Shown: piece after piece, positions 9,220 to 18,180 of the stretch
Layout: each line of letters starts with the position of its first letter
Position numbering within the stretch: the first letter of the stretch is position 1
Source of the DNA: Bifidobacterium polysaccharolyticum
GTDB taxonomy: Bacteria; Actinomycetota; Actinomycetes; Actinomycetales; Bifidobacteriaceae
Assembly (NCBI RefSeq): GCF_016101585.1
Contig: NZ_JACFQG010000005.1
Coordinates: 62,001-126,000, forward strand
Length of the DNA: 64,000 bases
Direction: 5' to 3'
Translations under genes and position numbers: made by a program
The notes under the pieces: model-generated
Seen by the model: the letters and a program-made list of their open reading frames with translations, nothing else
What the model was told of the DNA's origin: nothing
The model's database searches: none

Positions 9220-11817
9220 GTGAAAGTTGTCTTACAGATCTTTTCACGGGATCTCCTGCGCCTACTGCGCAACCCAGTGGCCTTAGTGGTCACTATTGGG
9301 GTAGCTGTTCTGCCCTCACTCTATGCCTGGTTCAATGTCATTGCTCTCTGGGACCCCTATGCCAACACAGGCAATATTCCCGTGGCTATAGTCAACCTAG
9401 ACCGGGGGGCTGATTCTCATCTCACCGGTAGGATCAATGCTGGCAGGGAGGTCACTGACGAGTTGCGCAAGAACACCAGCTTAGGCTGGAAATTCATAGA
9501 TGATCAGCAAGTGGCCATTGATCAGGTTCATGCAGGTGAATCGTACGCAGCTATCATTATTCCCCAACACTTTAGTCAGGACTTAATCGGGGTTATCAAC
9601 GGGTCTCATACCAAACCAAAACTGAATTACTACGTCAACGAGAAGAAAAATGCCCTGGTACCTAAGGTCACTGATACTGGAGCTTCTACGATTGATGAGC
9701 AGATCAATTCCACCTTTATATCCACGGTCAGTGACACCTTAGCAAATAAGGTGCTGACCAAATATCATGATGCCAAAGGTTCAGCTGATCAAACCCGGCA
9801 GTCTGTAGTGGATGACCTGGGTAAGACCATGGATGATGTCCAAGAGATATCAGATTCCCTGGGACGAATTCAGAACACAGTAGGCCAGGCTAAGCAAACG
9901 GTGGCTGAGTCCCAAAAGACCCTGGACTCCCTCAATAAGCAGATCAGTTCGGTTCAGAAGGCCCTGTCTGAGACAGATGCCAATTTGGGCACTGTGCGTA
10001 CAGGATCCCTAGAATTTTCTACTGCCCTCAATCAGGCCCTGTCAGATGGGTCCATGAAGTTGGCGGGTACAGCCAGTGATGTAAGTCAGGCTGCTGGAAC
10101 CTTGCAGGATGGCTTTAATACGACCCAGGATAAGGTAGATCAGGTTACCTCCAGCCTGGGCCAGATTGTAGACGACAGCGGGAAGGCTATTGACCGCCTG
10201 CAAAACGGCTTAAATCAGTCTGGTCTTCAGCCGGGAGACCCCTCGTATGACAGTATTCAGGAACAGCTCAATAAGCTGAAATCCGCGCATGACAACCAAA
10301 AAAAGGCCTTGGACGGTTTTACTAAGAATTCGACGCAAATCCTACAAGCAGGCAAGCAGGCAACGAAGGATCTCAGTGGTGCTATTACCGGTTCTGCCCA
10401 GGCTGGACTAGGCAGGCTAAACCAGACCAGTAGCGCTCTGACTGGCACACTCATGCCCAACCTGATCACCGGCATAGATGGTCTTTCCACGATGACAGGT
10501 ACCTTGCAGGGGACCCTCAATGGTCTGACGACCACAGTCTCCCAGTCCAAGAGCCTCCTCGACCAACTTGACAGCACCCTGGACCGGGCTGACTCTACAC
10601 TTGCCACCACAAGTACCTCCCTGGATGGGGTACACACTGATTTGGACAAAGTGCGTACAGATGTGGCTGCCTTGGGTAGCTCCTCCTCCTGGCATAAGTT
10701 GGAAGAGACCCTGAACCTGGACTCCGACTCGTTTGGCAGGACTCTGGCATCGCCGGTTGCGCTCACCACACACACGCTCTATCCCATTCGTAATTATGGC
10801 TCTTCCCTTTCCCCCTTCTACACCAATTTGGCTCTGTGGGTAGGGGGTTTCATCCTCATCGCTATCTACAAGCTCGAAGTGGACAAGGAGGGGCTGCGTA
10901 AATTTAACGCCACCCAGGCCTACCTAGGACGCTGGCTACTCCTGGTCTTCATCGGTTTCTTCCAGGCGGTAATCGCCACAGGCGGTGACTTGATACTGGG
11001 CATTCAGTGCGAACACCCTGCCCTCTTCATGTTGACCGGCGTATTCGCTTCCTTTATCTACATCAATATCATTTATGCCTTAGCTGCCACCTTCCGTCAT
11101 ATTGGTAAGGCACTGGCAGTTGTTATGGTTATCTTGCAGATACCAGGCTCAGCCGGTATGTATCCCATAGAAATGATGCCTAGCTTTTTCAGAAATTTGA
11201 GCCCCTGGCTCCCATTCACACACAGTATTGATGCCATGAGGGAGACCATCGGAGGCATGTATGGTTCCCGCTACTGGCTGGATATGCTCACGCTCTTCTG
11301 GTACCTGCCTGTAGCGCTCTTTATTGGTTTAGTTGTTCGCAGATATATGCTCAGTCTGAATGCCCTCTTCGACCGGAGGCTGGGTGCTACCGATTTGATG
11401 TTGACGGAGAAGAACCAGTCGGCCGGTCGGCCGGTCGGCCTAAGCAGCTTGGTCAAGGCATTCCTGGGTACAGGGGGTGAAGGCGACTTCGAGAATGAGT
11501 ACAAGCTCCTTATTCGACGGCGGGCACATCGTTTCCTGGCAATTTATCCCCGTCTGATCCGCACCGGGTTGGCCCTGGCCCTGCTCCCCCTCCTCTTCCT
11601 CATCCTTCTCTTTAGTGTCGAGGCAAAAATTGTTATGCTCACCCTCTGCATCGTCTCTATTGTGCTGATTGACGCATACCTCATCATTGTGGAATACGTC
11701 TGTGACAGGTACGTGAGCTTACTGGGAATGACTCAGGTACCAGGTGGGGGACTACGCTCCCTCCTGCGGCCTGGTGGGGCTCAGTTCGAGACTGCTGATA
11801 GCGCTGATCACTCATGA
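9220..11817 (+). CDS. YhgE/Pip-domain membrane protein (first of tandem pair)
   Basis: 865-residue protein of the YhgE/Pip (phage infection protein) family. The N-terminus has one membrane helix followed by the family stretch LYAWFNVIALWDPYANTGNIPVAIVNLD. A long extracytoplasmic helical region rich in Gln/Ser/Asp (about residues 170-500, many heptad-like leucines) comes next, then a C-terminal ABC-2-like membrane domain starting near residue 535. The C-terminus carries an extra pair of helices (about 780-830) not seen in its neighbour. It begins with GTG, 11 nt after AGGAGG. The last 4 bp (ATGA) overlap the start of the second YhgE gene, so the two products are probably made together and may form a hetero-oligomer. 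In Lactococcus, Pip is a phage receptor; in other bacteria members are linked to export or envelope functions. The precise role here is unknown. Confidence 0.88.
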   Translation: MKVVLQIFSRDLLRLLRNPVALVVTIGVAVLPSLYAWFNVIALWDPYANTGNIPVAIVNLDRGADSHLTGRINAGREVTDELRKNTSLGWKFIDDQQVAIDQVHAGESYAAIIIPQHFSQDLIGVINGSHTKPKLNYYVNEKKNALVPKVTDTGASTIDEQINSTFISTVSDTLANKVLTKYHDAKGSADQTRQSVVDDLGKTMDDVQEISDSLGRIQNTVGQAKQTVAESQKTLDSLNKQISSVQKALSETDANLGTVRTGSLEFSTALNQALSDGSMKLAGTASDVSQAAGTLQDGFNTTQDKVDQVTSSLGQIVDDSGKAIDRLQNGLNQSGLQPGDPSYDSIQEQLNKLKSAHDNQKKALDGFTKNSTQILQAGKQATKDLSGAITGSAQAGLGRLNQTSSALTGTLMPNLITGIDGLSTMTGTLQGTLNGLTTTVSQSKSLLDQLDSTLDRADSTLATTSTSLDGVHTDLDKVRTDVAALGSSSSWHKLEETLNLDSDSFGRTLASPVALTTHTLYPIRNYGSSLSPFYTNLALWVGGFILIAIYKLEVDKEGLRKFNATQAYLGRWLLLVFIGFFQAVIATGGDLILGIQCEHPALFMLTGVFASFIYINIIYALAATFRHIGKALAVVMVILQIPGSAGMYPIEMMPSFFRNLSPWLPFTHSIDAMRETIGGMYGSRYWLDMLTLFWYLPVALFIGLVVRRYMLSLNALFDRRLGATDLMLTEKNQSAGRPVGLSSLVKAFLGTGGEGDFENEYKLLIRRRAHRFLAIYPRLIRTGLALALLPLLFLILLFSVEAKIVMLTLCIVSIVLIDAYLIIVEYVCDRYVSLLGMTQVPGGGLRSLLRPGGAQFETADSADHS

Positions 11818-14147
11818 AAAACATATGGAAGATCTTCCGCCGGGACGTGCTCGATGCCACCAATAATGTCATCGCTGTCATCGTGCTGATTGGCCTGATC
11901 ATCGTGCCAGCCCTTTACGCCTGGTTTAACATCGCTGCCAGCTGGGATCCCTACAGTAATGCCAAGTCAATCAAGGTGGCTGTGGTCAATATGGACACCG
12001 GATACAAGTCAGATCTGATCCCGGTCAAGATCAATGTGGGGGAAACAGTAGCCAATACCCTCAAGGCCAACGATCAGCTGGATTGGAACTTTGTGGATCG
12101 GGAGTCAGCGCTCGATGGGGTTCGGTCAGGGCAGTATTATGCCGCTATCGTTATCCCCAAGGATTTCAGCGCAGACATGATGACCCTCTTTTCGTCCGAT
12201 ATTAAGCATGCCCAGCTGGGGTATTACCTGAATCAAAAGAAGAATGCTATCGCCCCCACCGTAACCGAGAAGGGGGCGGATACGGTGGCAAGCACTATTG
12301 ACACCACCTTTGTAAAAACTGTCGGTCAGGTAGGTATTGATCTGGCTAGTCAGGTTTTCGCATATTCGCAGAGTCCACAGGCCCAGCAGTATCTCGATAC
12401 AGCTACAAGTCACCTCAACGAGATGGCCAGTCGCCTGGATACGGCCTCAGCCCAAGTAGTCGCCTACGGTGGGCTTTTAGACTCTTCAGCCCAGTTAGTG
12501 GACTCGACAGGTAAGATTATTGGTCAGTCCGGATCATCCATCACGCAGGCCCGCAAGGCCTTGGGGCAGGGTGTCAAGGGAACGAAGAGTGTTGGTAAGG
12601 CCCTATCAGGGGCTGCTGATTCAGTGAATACTGCTCTAGACCAAACTGGCTCAGCCTATGACGCTATAGCCAAACAGGTTGACGACGCTTTTAGGAATGT
12701 TGGTCTTCAATCAGATGCGGTGGCTAATCAGTTGCAAACCTTGAGCGACCAGGTCTCGAACACTACTGCCGGCTATGACAAGGTCATTCAGAACCTACAG
12801 GCTGTCAGAGAATCTGTGGAGTCTAACAATGCTCTGACTCCTGATGCTAAGCAGAAGCTCTTGTCTTCGCTGGACAATGCCATCGCCAACGTGCGTTCAG
12901 CGCAAGATGCGCAAAAGGACCTGTCTGACAGACTGGGTGCCGCTTCCCAAAGTGTCAAGGATAATAGTGGTTCCCTCCAGTCCAGTCACCAGGACCTGCA
13001 GAAAAGTATCGTTCAGGCCAGGAAGTCAGTGGATAAGGTGTCCAAGGATTATCAGGATACCTTGCGGCCTCAATTGCAGGCCTTAGCTGATTCAGTGGAT
13101 ACCGTTGTCAGCCAAACAGGCGGACTGCTTGACGACTTAGATGACAATAACCAGGGTATCAGCTCCCTGTCCAGTTCAGTTTCTTCAGACCTCAAAGGGG
13201 CTCAGGATCATCTGCATCATGTCGCAGACAAACTCAGCCAGGCTTCAGGTAAATTGACGGCTCTGAGCGGTCACCTGGCAGATACGATGCAGAGCGATAA
13301 GGGCCAGGAGGCAACGGATGCGCGCAAGCTGCTCAGCGGGGATGCGGAGACCCTGGCCTCCCTACTTACCTCGCCGGTGGCCGTCCAGCGCAAGGCCGTC
13401 TTTCCTATTGCCAACTATGGCTCGTCTATGGCCCCCTTCTATTCCACCCTTTCCATCTGGGTGGGGGCCACCATCCTGGCTGCCATGATGACGGTGAGTA
13501 TCTCCGACAGGAAGAAGGCCCGCGTCCTGGGCCTGGACTCTTTGAAGGCATCCTGGCTGCGGGCTGACGCGCTGGATGAAGAAGGCAAACAACCCTGGGG
13601 ACCTTTTCGACCTGAATCACCTGGTAATGCCCGACGGTTCGGAATGAAACTCTACCAAGAGTATTTCGGACGGTTCCTGGTCTTCGCCGTCATGGCCATC
13701 CTGCAGGGGTGCATGGTCTGCCTGGGTGACCTCTTCTATCTGAAGATCCAGTGTGAACACCCCCTCCTCTTCCTCCTGGTAGGTATCCTGGCTGCCTTTG
13801 TCTTTATGAACTTGATTTACACCCTGGTGGTCTCCTTCGGCGACGTGGGGAAGGCCCTGGCCGTGATCCTGCTGGTGATGCAGGTGGCCGGTTCAGGTGG
13901 CACGGTCCCCAGGGAGGTCCTGCCAGACTTCTTCCAGGCGGTCTACCCCTTCCTGCCTTTCGTTCACGCGATAGCCGCCATGCAGTCGGCCATTGCCGGC
14001 GTCTACGGGATGGAATTCTGGCGCGAGATTGGTGCCATCTGCCTCTTCCTGGTTCCCTCTCTCCTGCTGGGTCTGGTTCTGCGCAACCCTGTTATCCGCT
14101 TGAACAGTTGGTTTATGAGGAATATGGAAAGCACGAAGCTCATGTAG
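11814..14147 (+). CDS. YhgE/Pip-domain membrane protein (second of tandem pair)
   Basis: 777-residue paralogue of the upstream gene, translationally coupled through ATGA. It has an N-terminal helix, then LYAWFNIAASWDPYSNAKSIKVAVVNMD, a QKKNAIAPTVTEKGADTVAS segment that parallels the first protein's EKKNALVPKVTDTGASTIDE, a long Ser/Gln/Asp-rich helical domain, and a C-terminal membrane domain from about residue 540. The membrane domain has the motif CEHPLLFLLVGILAAFVFMNLIYTL, also near-identical in its partner. Between helices it carries a cytoplasmic insertion (about residues 560-610) not found in the first protein. Conserved pairing of two divergent copies suggests a two-component membrane complex. 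The substrate is unknown. Confidence 0.88.
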   Translation: MKNIWKIFRRDVLDATNNVIAVIVLIGLIIVPALYAWFNIAASWDPYSNAKSIKVAVVNMDTGYKSDLIPVKINVGETVANTLKANDQLDWNFVDRESALDGVRSGQYYAAIVIPKDFSADMMTLFSSDIKHAQLGYYLNQKKNAIAPTVTEKGADTVASTIDTTFVKTVGQVGIDLASQVFAYSQSPQAQQYLDTATSHLNEMASRLDTASAQVVAYGGLLDSSAQLVDSTGKIIGQSGSSITQARKALGQGVKGTKSVGKALSGAADSVNTALDQTGSAYDAIAKQVDDAFRNVGLQSDAVANQLQTLSDQVSNTTAGYDKVIQNLQAVRESVESNNALTPDAKQKLLSSLDNAIANVRSAQDAQKDLSDRLGAASQSVKDNSGSLQSSHQDLQKSIVQARKSVDKVSKDYQDTLRPQLQALADSVDTVVSQTGGLLDDLDDNNQGISSLSSSVSSDLKGAQDHLHHVADKLSQASGKLTALSGHLADTMQSDKGQEATDARKLLSGDAETLASLLTSPVAVQRKAVFPIANYGSSMAPFYSTLSIWVGATILAAMMTVSISDRKKARVLGLDSLKASWLRADALDEEGKQPWGPFRPESPGNARRFGMKLYQEYFGRFLVFAVMAILQGCMVCLGDLFYLKIQCEHPLLFLLVGILAAFVFMNLIYTLVVSFGDVGKALAVILLVMQVAGSGGTVPREVLPDFFQAVYPFLPFVHAIAAMQSAIAGVYGMEFWREIGAICLFLVPSLLLGLVLRNPVIRLNSWFMRNMESTKLM

Positions 14148-14231
14148 CTTGTGAGTGAGTGGAAACACCCCCAAGTCCCCTAGGGTTTGAGTTCTCTAAC
14201 CCCGTTTTAAGGCTTCTTCGGATAAGTAACA

Positions 14232-14284
14232 AGTCAGGCAAAAGCCGTGTAAAGCTGATCGGGGAAGCCTGACTCCTATAGGCT
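14232..14284 (+). promoter_or_regulatory. 8-bp inverted repeat and TANNNT box before the hydrolase gene
   Basis: AGTCAGGC (14232-14239) and its exact complement GCCTGACT (14267-14274) are separated by 27 bp. TAGGCT at 14279-14284 ends 6 nt before the ATG at 14291 and could be the -10 of a leaderless transcript, since no SD is seen. The repeat would then flank the -35 region and might be an operator. Only the repeat is certain. Confidence 0.35.
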
Positions 14285-14290
14285 AGGACT

Positions 14291-15403
14291 ATGAGCGTGG
14301 ATTTAATTGATGAGCACGTCTACGAGCAGACCATGAAGAATAAGGTCCTGCCCAGTCTGGCCAGGTGCAGCCATGAGGGTTGGGTGGACTCCTGCCAGCC
14401 CGGGGATAAGGACAGTTTTCGTTCAGACATACCCAATGAGGACACGGGTGATCCCCACAAGCGGCTACATTACGTCTGCTATTCTGCGTCAGAATTCCAG
14501 GATGCCACCCCAACCCATGTGATGGCCCGCTACCGGGGAGTCATCGTCATCTCCCACGGATTTAGCGAATTTGGCAGGAAGTATGAGGAGCTCACCTGGT
14601 ACTTCCTTATGGCCGGGTACTCAGTCTGCATCCTCGACCACTGGGGACATGGTCTGTCAGGGCGCGGGGTTGATGACCCCAACCTGGTCTGGGTGGACAA
14701 CTGGGAGCGCTACGTGGCTGACTTGGCTGGCTTTTGCACCCAGGTGGCCCAGACCTATGCCGGTGAGCACCCGGTCTACCTTTATGCCCACTCCATGGGG
14801 GCGGCCATCGGGGCGAGAATGCTGGAGCGTTTCCCTGACATCATTGGCAAGGCTGTGCTCTCCTCACCGATGATTGAGCCAAAGACTGGGCATATGCCCC
14901 TGGCGGCACTGGCAGCAGCGGACGCAGCCTGTGCAGTAGGCATGGGTGAGAAGCCAGTGCCGGGTTTCCACCCTTTTGACGCCAACTTGGACATGTCCAA
15001 ATATAAGCATGGCAGTCTGGCCAGGGTTGAATGGGCCCACCAATTGCGGGTAGGGCAGACCTGGTACCAGACCAGCCAGGTGACCTACCAGTGGATCAAG
15101 GAAGCGCTTCAGATGTGCCGTGAGCTCATGCGACCGGACCAGTGTGCTCAGGTGGAGGCTCCCATTCTCCTATTCCAGGCTGAGCCTGACAGGTTCGTCC
15201 TACCCAAGGCCCAGGAGAAGTTTGCCGCCCAGGTACGTGACGGTGGCTGTGAGGTCGAGTTGGTCAAGGTGCCTAACAGCATGCATGAGTTATATGAGAT
15301 GCCCAACGCGGTCCTGGGTCCCTATCTGGACCGGATTTTTAGCTTCTTCGAACAACCTTACGCCCTGCTCAATGATGAGGCCTCCGGGGAGGCGGGCGAT
15401 TAG
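14291..15403 (+). CDS. Alpha/beta hydrolase, lysophospholipase/monoacylglycerol-lipase type
   Basis: 370-residue cytoplasmic hydrolase of the PldB/MGL type (Hydrolase_4, serine aminopeptidase S33 fold). The oxyanion stretch VISHGFSEFG, DHWGHGLS, the nucleophile elbow AHSMG (Ser168), the acid in QAEPDRFV (Asp300) and the base in NSMHELY (His332) form a complete triad. Likely substrates are lysophospholipids or monoacylglycerols. The first 75 residues, rich in charged residues, precede the core and are longer than usual. It lies 143 bp after the YhgE pair and 62 bp before the YesL-like gene, all on the same strand, but it probably has its own promoter. Confidence 0.85.
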   Translation: MSVDLIDEHVYEQTMKNKVLPSLARCSHEGWVDSCQPGDKDSFRSDIPNEDTGDPHKRLHYVCYSASEFQDATPTHVMARYRGVIVISHGFSEFGRKYEELTWYFLMAGYSVCILDHWGHGLSGRGVDDPNLVWVDNWERYVADLAGFCTQVAQTYAGEHPVYLYAHSMGAAIGARMLERFPDIIGKAVLSSPMIEPKTGHMPLAALAAADAACAVGMGEKPVPGFHPFDANLDMSKYKHGSLARVEWAHQLRVGQTWYQTSQVTYQWIKEALQMCRELMRPDQCAQVEAPILLFQAEPDRFVLPKAQEKFAAQVRDGGCEVELVKVPNSMHELYEMPNAVLGPYLDRIFSFFEQPYALLNDEASGEAGD

Positions 15404-15465
15404 TAGGGCCTGGACGACATGACCCACGTCTAGAGTGGGGGCAAGCCAAGAATCTGGGAGTGACG

Positions 15466-16137
15466 ATGCATCGTTTTGCAGTGGGCTACGAGTTCGTATG
15501 CAGGATCATCATGATGATCGCGGTGGTTCATCTTGCCTTCCTGACCCATATGCTGCTCGGCCTGGTCCTTGCAGGATTCTTCCCCTCCATTGCTGCCTCC
15601 TGCTCGGTCTACAGAACCTGGATCCTGGACCTCCATGACCGCTCTTGGACGGTCAAGCAGACCTGGAAGGCCTTCCACCAGGCCTGGAAGGAGGAATTGG
15701 GTCCGGCCAATATCTTCGGCTGGCCACAGTTTCTGGTCTGGGTTCTCCTAATCTGGGAGTACTGGCTGACCATGAGCAACGATATGGGTACGACTGGCCT
15801 GGTGGTATCCGGCCTGCTCCTGGTCCTCAACATTGTGTATGGTCTCTTCGTCTGCTTAAGCTGGGTCGTCCGCTCCAATTTTGCTCAGGGTCCTATCTGG
15901 GTTGTGAAGACCTCCCTATCCATGGTGATTGCACGCCCCCTCTGCAGCCTCATGCTGGTCCTCCTCCTGCTTATTACCGTCTGGGCCTACTACACCTGGC
16001 CCGGTCTCATGGTTGCCTTCGGGCTGGCTGTCCCCATCTTCGCCGATATGATGGCGGTCTATTCCTGGGGCCGGATTCCTGGTATGGATGTCCACGTCCT
16101 TGAGCCCAGGGAGTCCAAGAGGCGCAAACAGGGTTAA
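15466..16137 (+). CDS. YesL/DUF624-family membrane protein
   Basis: 223-residue protein with about five membrane helices and short charged loops, resembling the YesL (DUF624) family. That family is often found beside Lpl-type sugar ABC transporters, and here the fructan LplABC operon begins about 290 bp downstream. The GFFPSIAASCSVYRTW segment near residue 45 matches the family's GLxPAxxAxxxxxRxW pattern. The ATG at 15466 is preferred because GGGAG lies 5 nt upstream; a GTG at 15460 in frame is also possible. Function is unknown; in this context it may support assembly or activity of the ABC importer. Confidence 0.65.
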   Translation: MHRFAVGYEFVCRIIMMIAVVHLAFLTHMLLGLVLAGFFPSIAASCSVYRTWILDLHDRSWTVKQTWKAFHQAWKEELGPANIFGWPQFLVWVLLIWEYWLTMSNDMGTTGLVVSGLLLVLNIVYGLFVCLSWVVRSNFAQGPIWVVKTSLSMVIARPLCSLMLVLLLLITVWAYYTWPGLMVAFGLAVPIFADMMAVYSWGRIPGMDVHVLEPRESKRRKQG

Positions 16138-16294
16138 CCCCTGCCTGGTCTGGTGACCTTGGTGGTAGCGAGTAATGATTTTCTGATTCCCGCCCACCAT
16201 AGGGTCCAGGAGGGGGATACTGCTTGTGCGTTAACTAATTTTATTTTTTCACACACCTGATAAATTCCTAATATCTCAGTATTTTATATCTCTT

Positions 16295-16346
16295 GTTAAC
16301 TAGTTACTGCTGAAAGTTGACATAAACTAGTTAACTCTTTTACTAT
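16295..16346 (+). promoter_or_regulatory. Fructan-operon promoter with paired LacI-type operators
   Basis: TTGACA (16317-16322) and TACTAT (16341-16346) are separated by 18 bp. The spacer contains AACTAGTTAAC (16325-16335). A second copy, GTTAACTAGTTAC (16295-16307), lies 27 bp upstream centre to centre. Both fit the palindrome TTAACTAGTTAA, and a half-copy GTTAACTA sits at 16230. A LacI-family gene ends the downstream transporter gene set, so these are its likely operators. Occupancy of the spacer site would block RNA polymerase. Confidence 0.7.
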
Positions 16347-16423
16347 GACCTCGCCAGGAGAAGGATGGGTTGCACAGTCGCCTGATCATCGCTCTTCTGG
16401 CATCACCAGTAAAGGAGAGTGTG

Positions 16424-18040
16424 ATGGCACAAAGAGGTGTATGGAAGAGAGTTGTGACTGCCGCTGCCCTATTTGGCATGGTGGTTCCACTGGCTGCCTG
16501 TGGTTCTGACAAAGCTGAAAACAGTACCGAGGCTGATGGTAAACCGGTCATAAAAATGATGATCACGCGCTATTCTACCGATACGCCTATGACCAAAATG
16601 AAATGGGTTAAGGATGTAGAGGCAGCCTGTGACTGTCATATTCAGTGGGAGGATCTCGCGGATTCTGCTTGGAGTCAGCAGAAGAGCGCCAAATTAGCTT
16701 CTGGGGATATAGCGGATGCCTCGATTTTTGCCTTTGACCCAGGGGATGCAGTCAAGTATGACTACTTTGATGATCTGAACGCCAATATGGACAAGATGCC
16801 CAATGTACAACGGTTCTTCAAGGACAATACCGTCGCTGAAAAGATGGTGAAAGACAAGGAGGGGCACGTATACGTACTCCCTACAGACCGTGGTAAGAGC
16901 TACCGCGTCTCAACGAGCCATTTCATGATTAACAAGAAGTGGCTCGATAAGCTCGGTCTTCAGATGCCTAAAACCTGGGACGAACTGACACAGGTACTTA
17001 CCGCCTTTAAGACCCAGGATCCCAACGGGAATGGAAAACCTGACGAAATACCCTTCAATATGCGCCGTCTGGACACCGATGGTTTCAAGCTCTGGAACCC
17101 CTTTGTCCTGCTCAACTCCACGGGCATTACCACGAGCTTTGCCGGCACCTCGCCTTCCCTACAGGGCTACTATGTCAAGAATGGCAAGGTTGACAGTTTC
17201 TTAACGCAACCTGAGTACAAGAAAGTTATTACCTATCTGCACTCACTGATGGAGCAGGGTCTGGTGCCCAAGGATGCCATGACCCGTGACGATGCAGCCA
17301 CCACGGCGGCCACCACCGGAGACGGGAAGACTGCCCGCTCCGGACTGATCGTCGGCTGGGCAAAGACAGATTTTGAAAAGCTCAAGGATGAATATGTCCC
17401 CATGCCGGTGCCTAAGGATAGCGCCGATAGGCCTGACTCTGAAGTTACCTGGGATTACACCCAGGACCTAACCGAATTAAGCAATCACGGTATCGCCGTT
17501 TCCAAGAATGCAAAGAACAAGGAGGCTGTCTACAAGGCCATCAACGCCCTCTATAGCCCTAAAATTTCAGTCGCCCAGTACTACGGTGACATTCCTGACT
17601 TTGTTGAGGAAAAGGGAGACAAGGTCTACAGGATGAAGGACGGCTGCTATGACGGCAAGATAAAGTGTGCTGCCGTTGCTGACCGGTTTGCAGGATGGAT
17701 TCCCGACAGTATCAGCGTCGAAAATGACCAAACTGCTGAGGCGCTCCAGGAGGCCGATAAGGCCTATAAGGATACCCTGGCCAACGTCGACCCAGTCAAG
17801 GATGTCATGCCTGCCTACGTCCGTATTGACAGTGAGGAAGATCAAACCGCCTTGGGTAACAACAACACCGCTATTCTCAGCTACGCACTGGCACAAACCG
17901 CTAAGTGGATCCAAAAGGGCGGGGTCGATGAGGGCTGGGACTCCTATGTCAAAAAGCTTGAAGACCCCAGTCTGGGCCTGAAGCAGAACATCCAAATTTG
18001 GCAGAAGTATTACGACCAGTACACCAGTGAAGCCAACTAG
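16424..18040 (+). CDS. Sugar ABC transporter substrate-binding lipoprotein (LplA/LipO-like)
   Basis: 538-residue solute-binding lipoprotein of the large CUT1-type LplA/LipO group. It has a basic N-terminus, a hydrophobic stretch, and the lipobox PLAAC with lipidation at Cys26. The mature protein begins with a polar linker and then the two-lobe binding fold (HMTNKKWL-like helix here HFMINKKWLDKLGLQMPKTWDELTQVL). The ATG at 16424 follows AGGAGA by 5 nt; an earlier in-frame TTG would put about 18 residues before the signal peptide and is rejected. It is followed by two permeases, a LacI regulator and a GH32 enzyme, so the ligand is probably a fructo-oligosaccharide. There is no ATPase in the locus; a shared MsmK-type ATPase elsewhere is likely. 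Confidence 0.88.
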   Translation: MAQRGVWKRVVTAAALFGMVVPLAACGSDKAENSTEADGKPVIKMMITRYSTDTPMTKMKWVKDVEAACDCHIQWEDLADSAWSQQKSAKLASGDIADASIFAFDPGDAVKYDYFDDLNANMDKMPNVQRFFKDNTVAEKMVKDKEGHVYVLPTDRGKSYRVSTSHFMINKKWLDKLGLQMPKTWDELTQVLTAFKTQDPNGNGKPDEIPFNMRRLDTDGFKLWNPFVLLNSTGITTSFAGTSPSLQGYYVKNGKVDSFLTQPEYKKVITYLHSLMEQGLVPKDAMTRDDAATTAATTGDGKTARSGLIVGWAKTDFEKLKDEYVPMPVPKDSADRPDSEVTWDYTQDLTELSNHGIAVSKNAKNKEAVYKAINALYSPKISVAQYYGDIPDFVEEKGDKVYRMKDGCYDGKIKCAAVADRFAGWIPDSISVENDQTAEALQEADKAYKDTLANVDPVKDVMPAYVRIDSEEDQTALGNNNTAILSYALAQTAKWIQKGGVDEGWDSYVKKLEDPSLGLKQNIQIWQKYYDQYTSEAN

Positions 18041-18059
18041 GAGAGTTCACTGATCGATT

Positions 18060-18088
18060 GGGGCCACGAGGCGTTTGCCTCTGGCCCC
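18060..18088 (+). other. Intercistronic stem-loop
   Basis: A strong hairpin pairs GGGGCCA (18060-18066) with TGGCCCC (18082-18088), and GAGGC (18068-18072) with GCCTC (18077-18081), around a GTTT loop with one bulged C. No T-run follows. In sugar ABC operons such a structure after the binding-protein gene commonly stabilises its 3' end or reduces read-through, so the lipoprotein is made in excess over the permeases. Confidence 0.6.
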
Positions 18089-18180
18089 GGACGGAGGGCA
18101 GCCCTCGAGGGTCTGAGATCTGGCCTAGTTGGGATCCTTCCCCGTCGCCATTGAATACATCTTGAGTGAATGGAGTGCTC

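Noticed and set aside
11418-11440. Tandem GGCCGGTC-like repeat within the first YhgE gene
   Set aside because: Only about 2.5 copies, in frame and encoding ordinary residues; not treated as a variable repeat.
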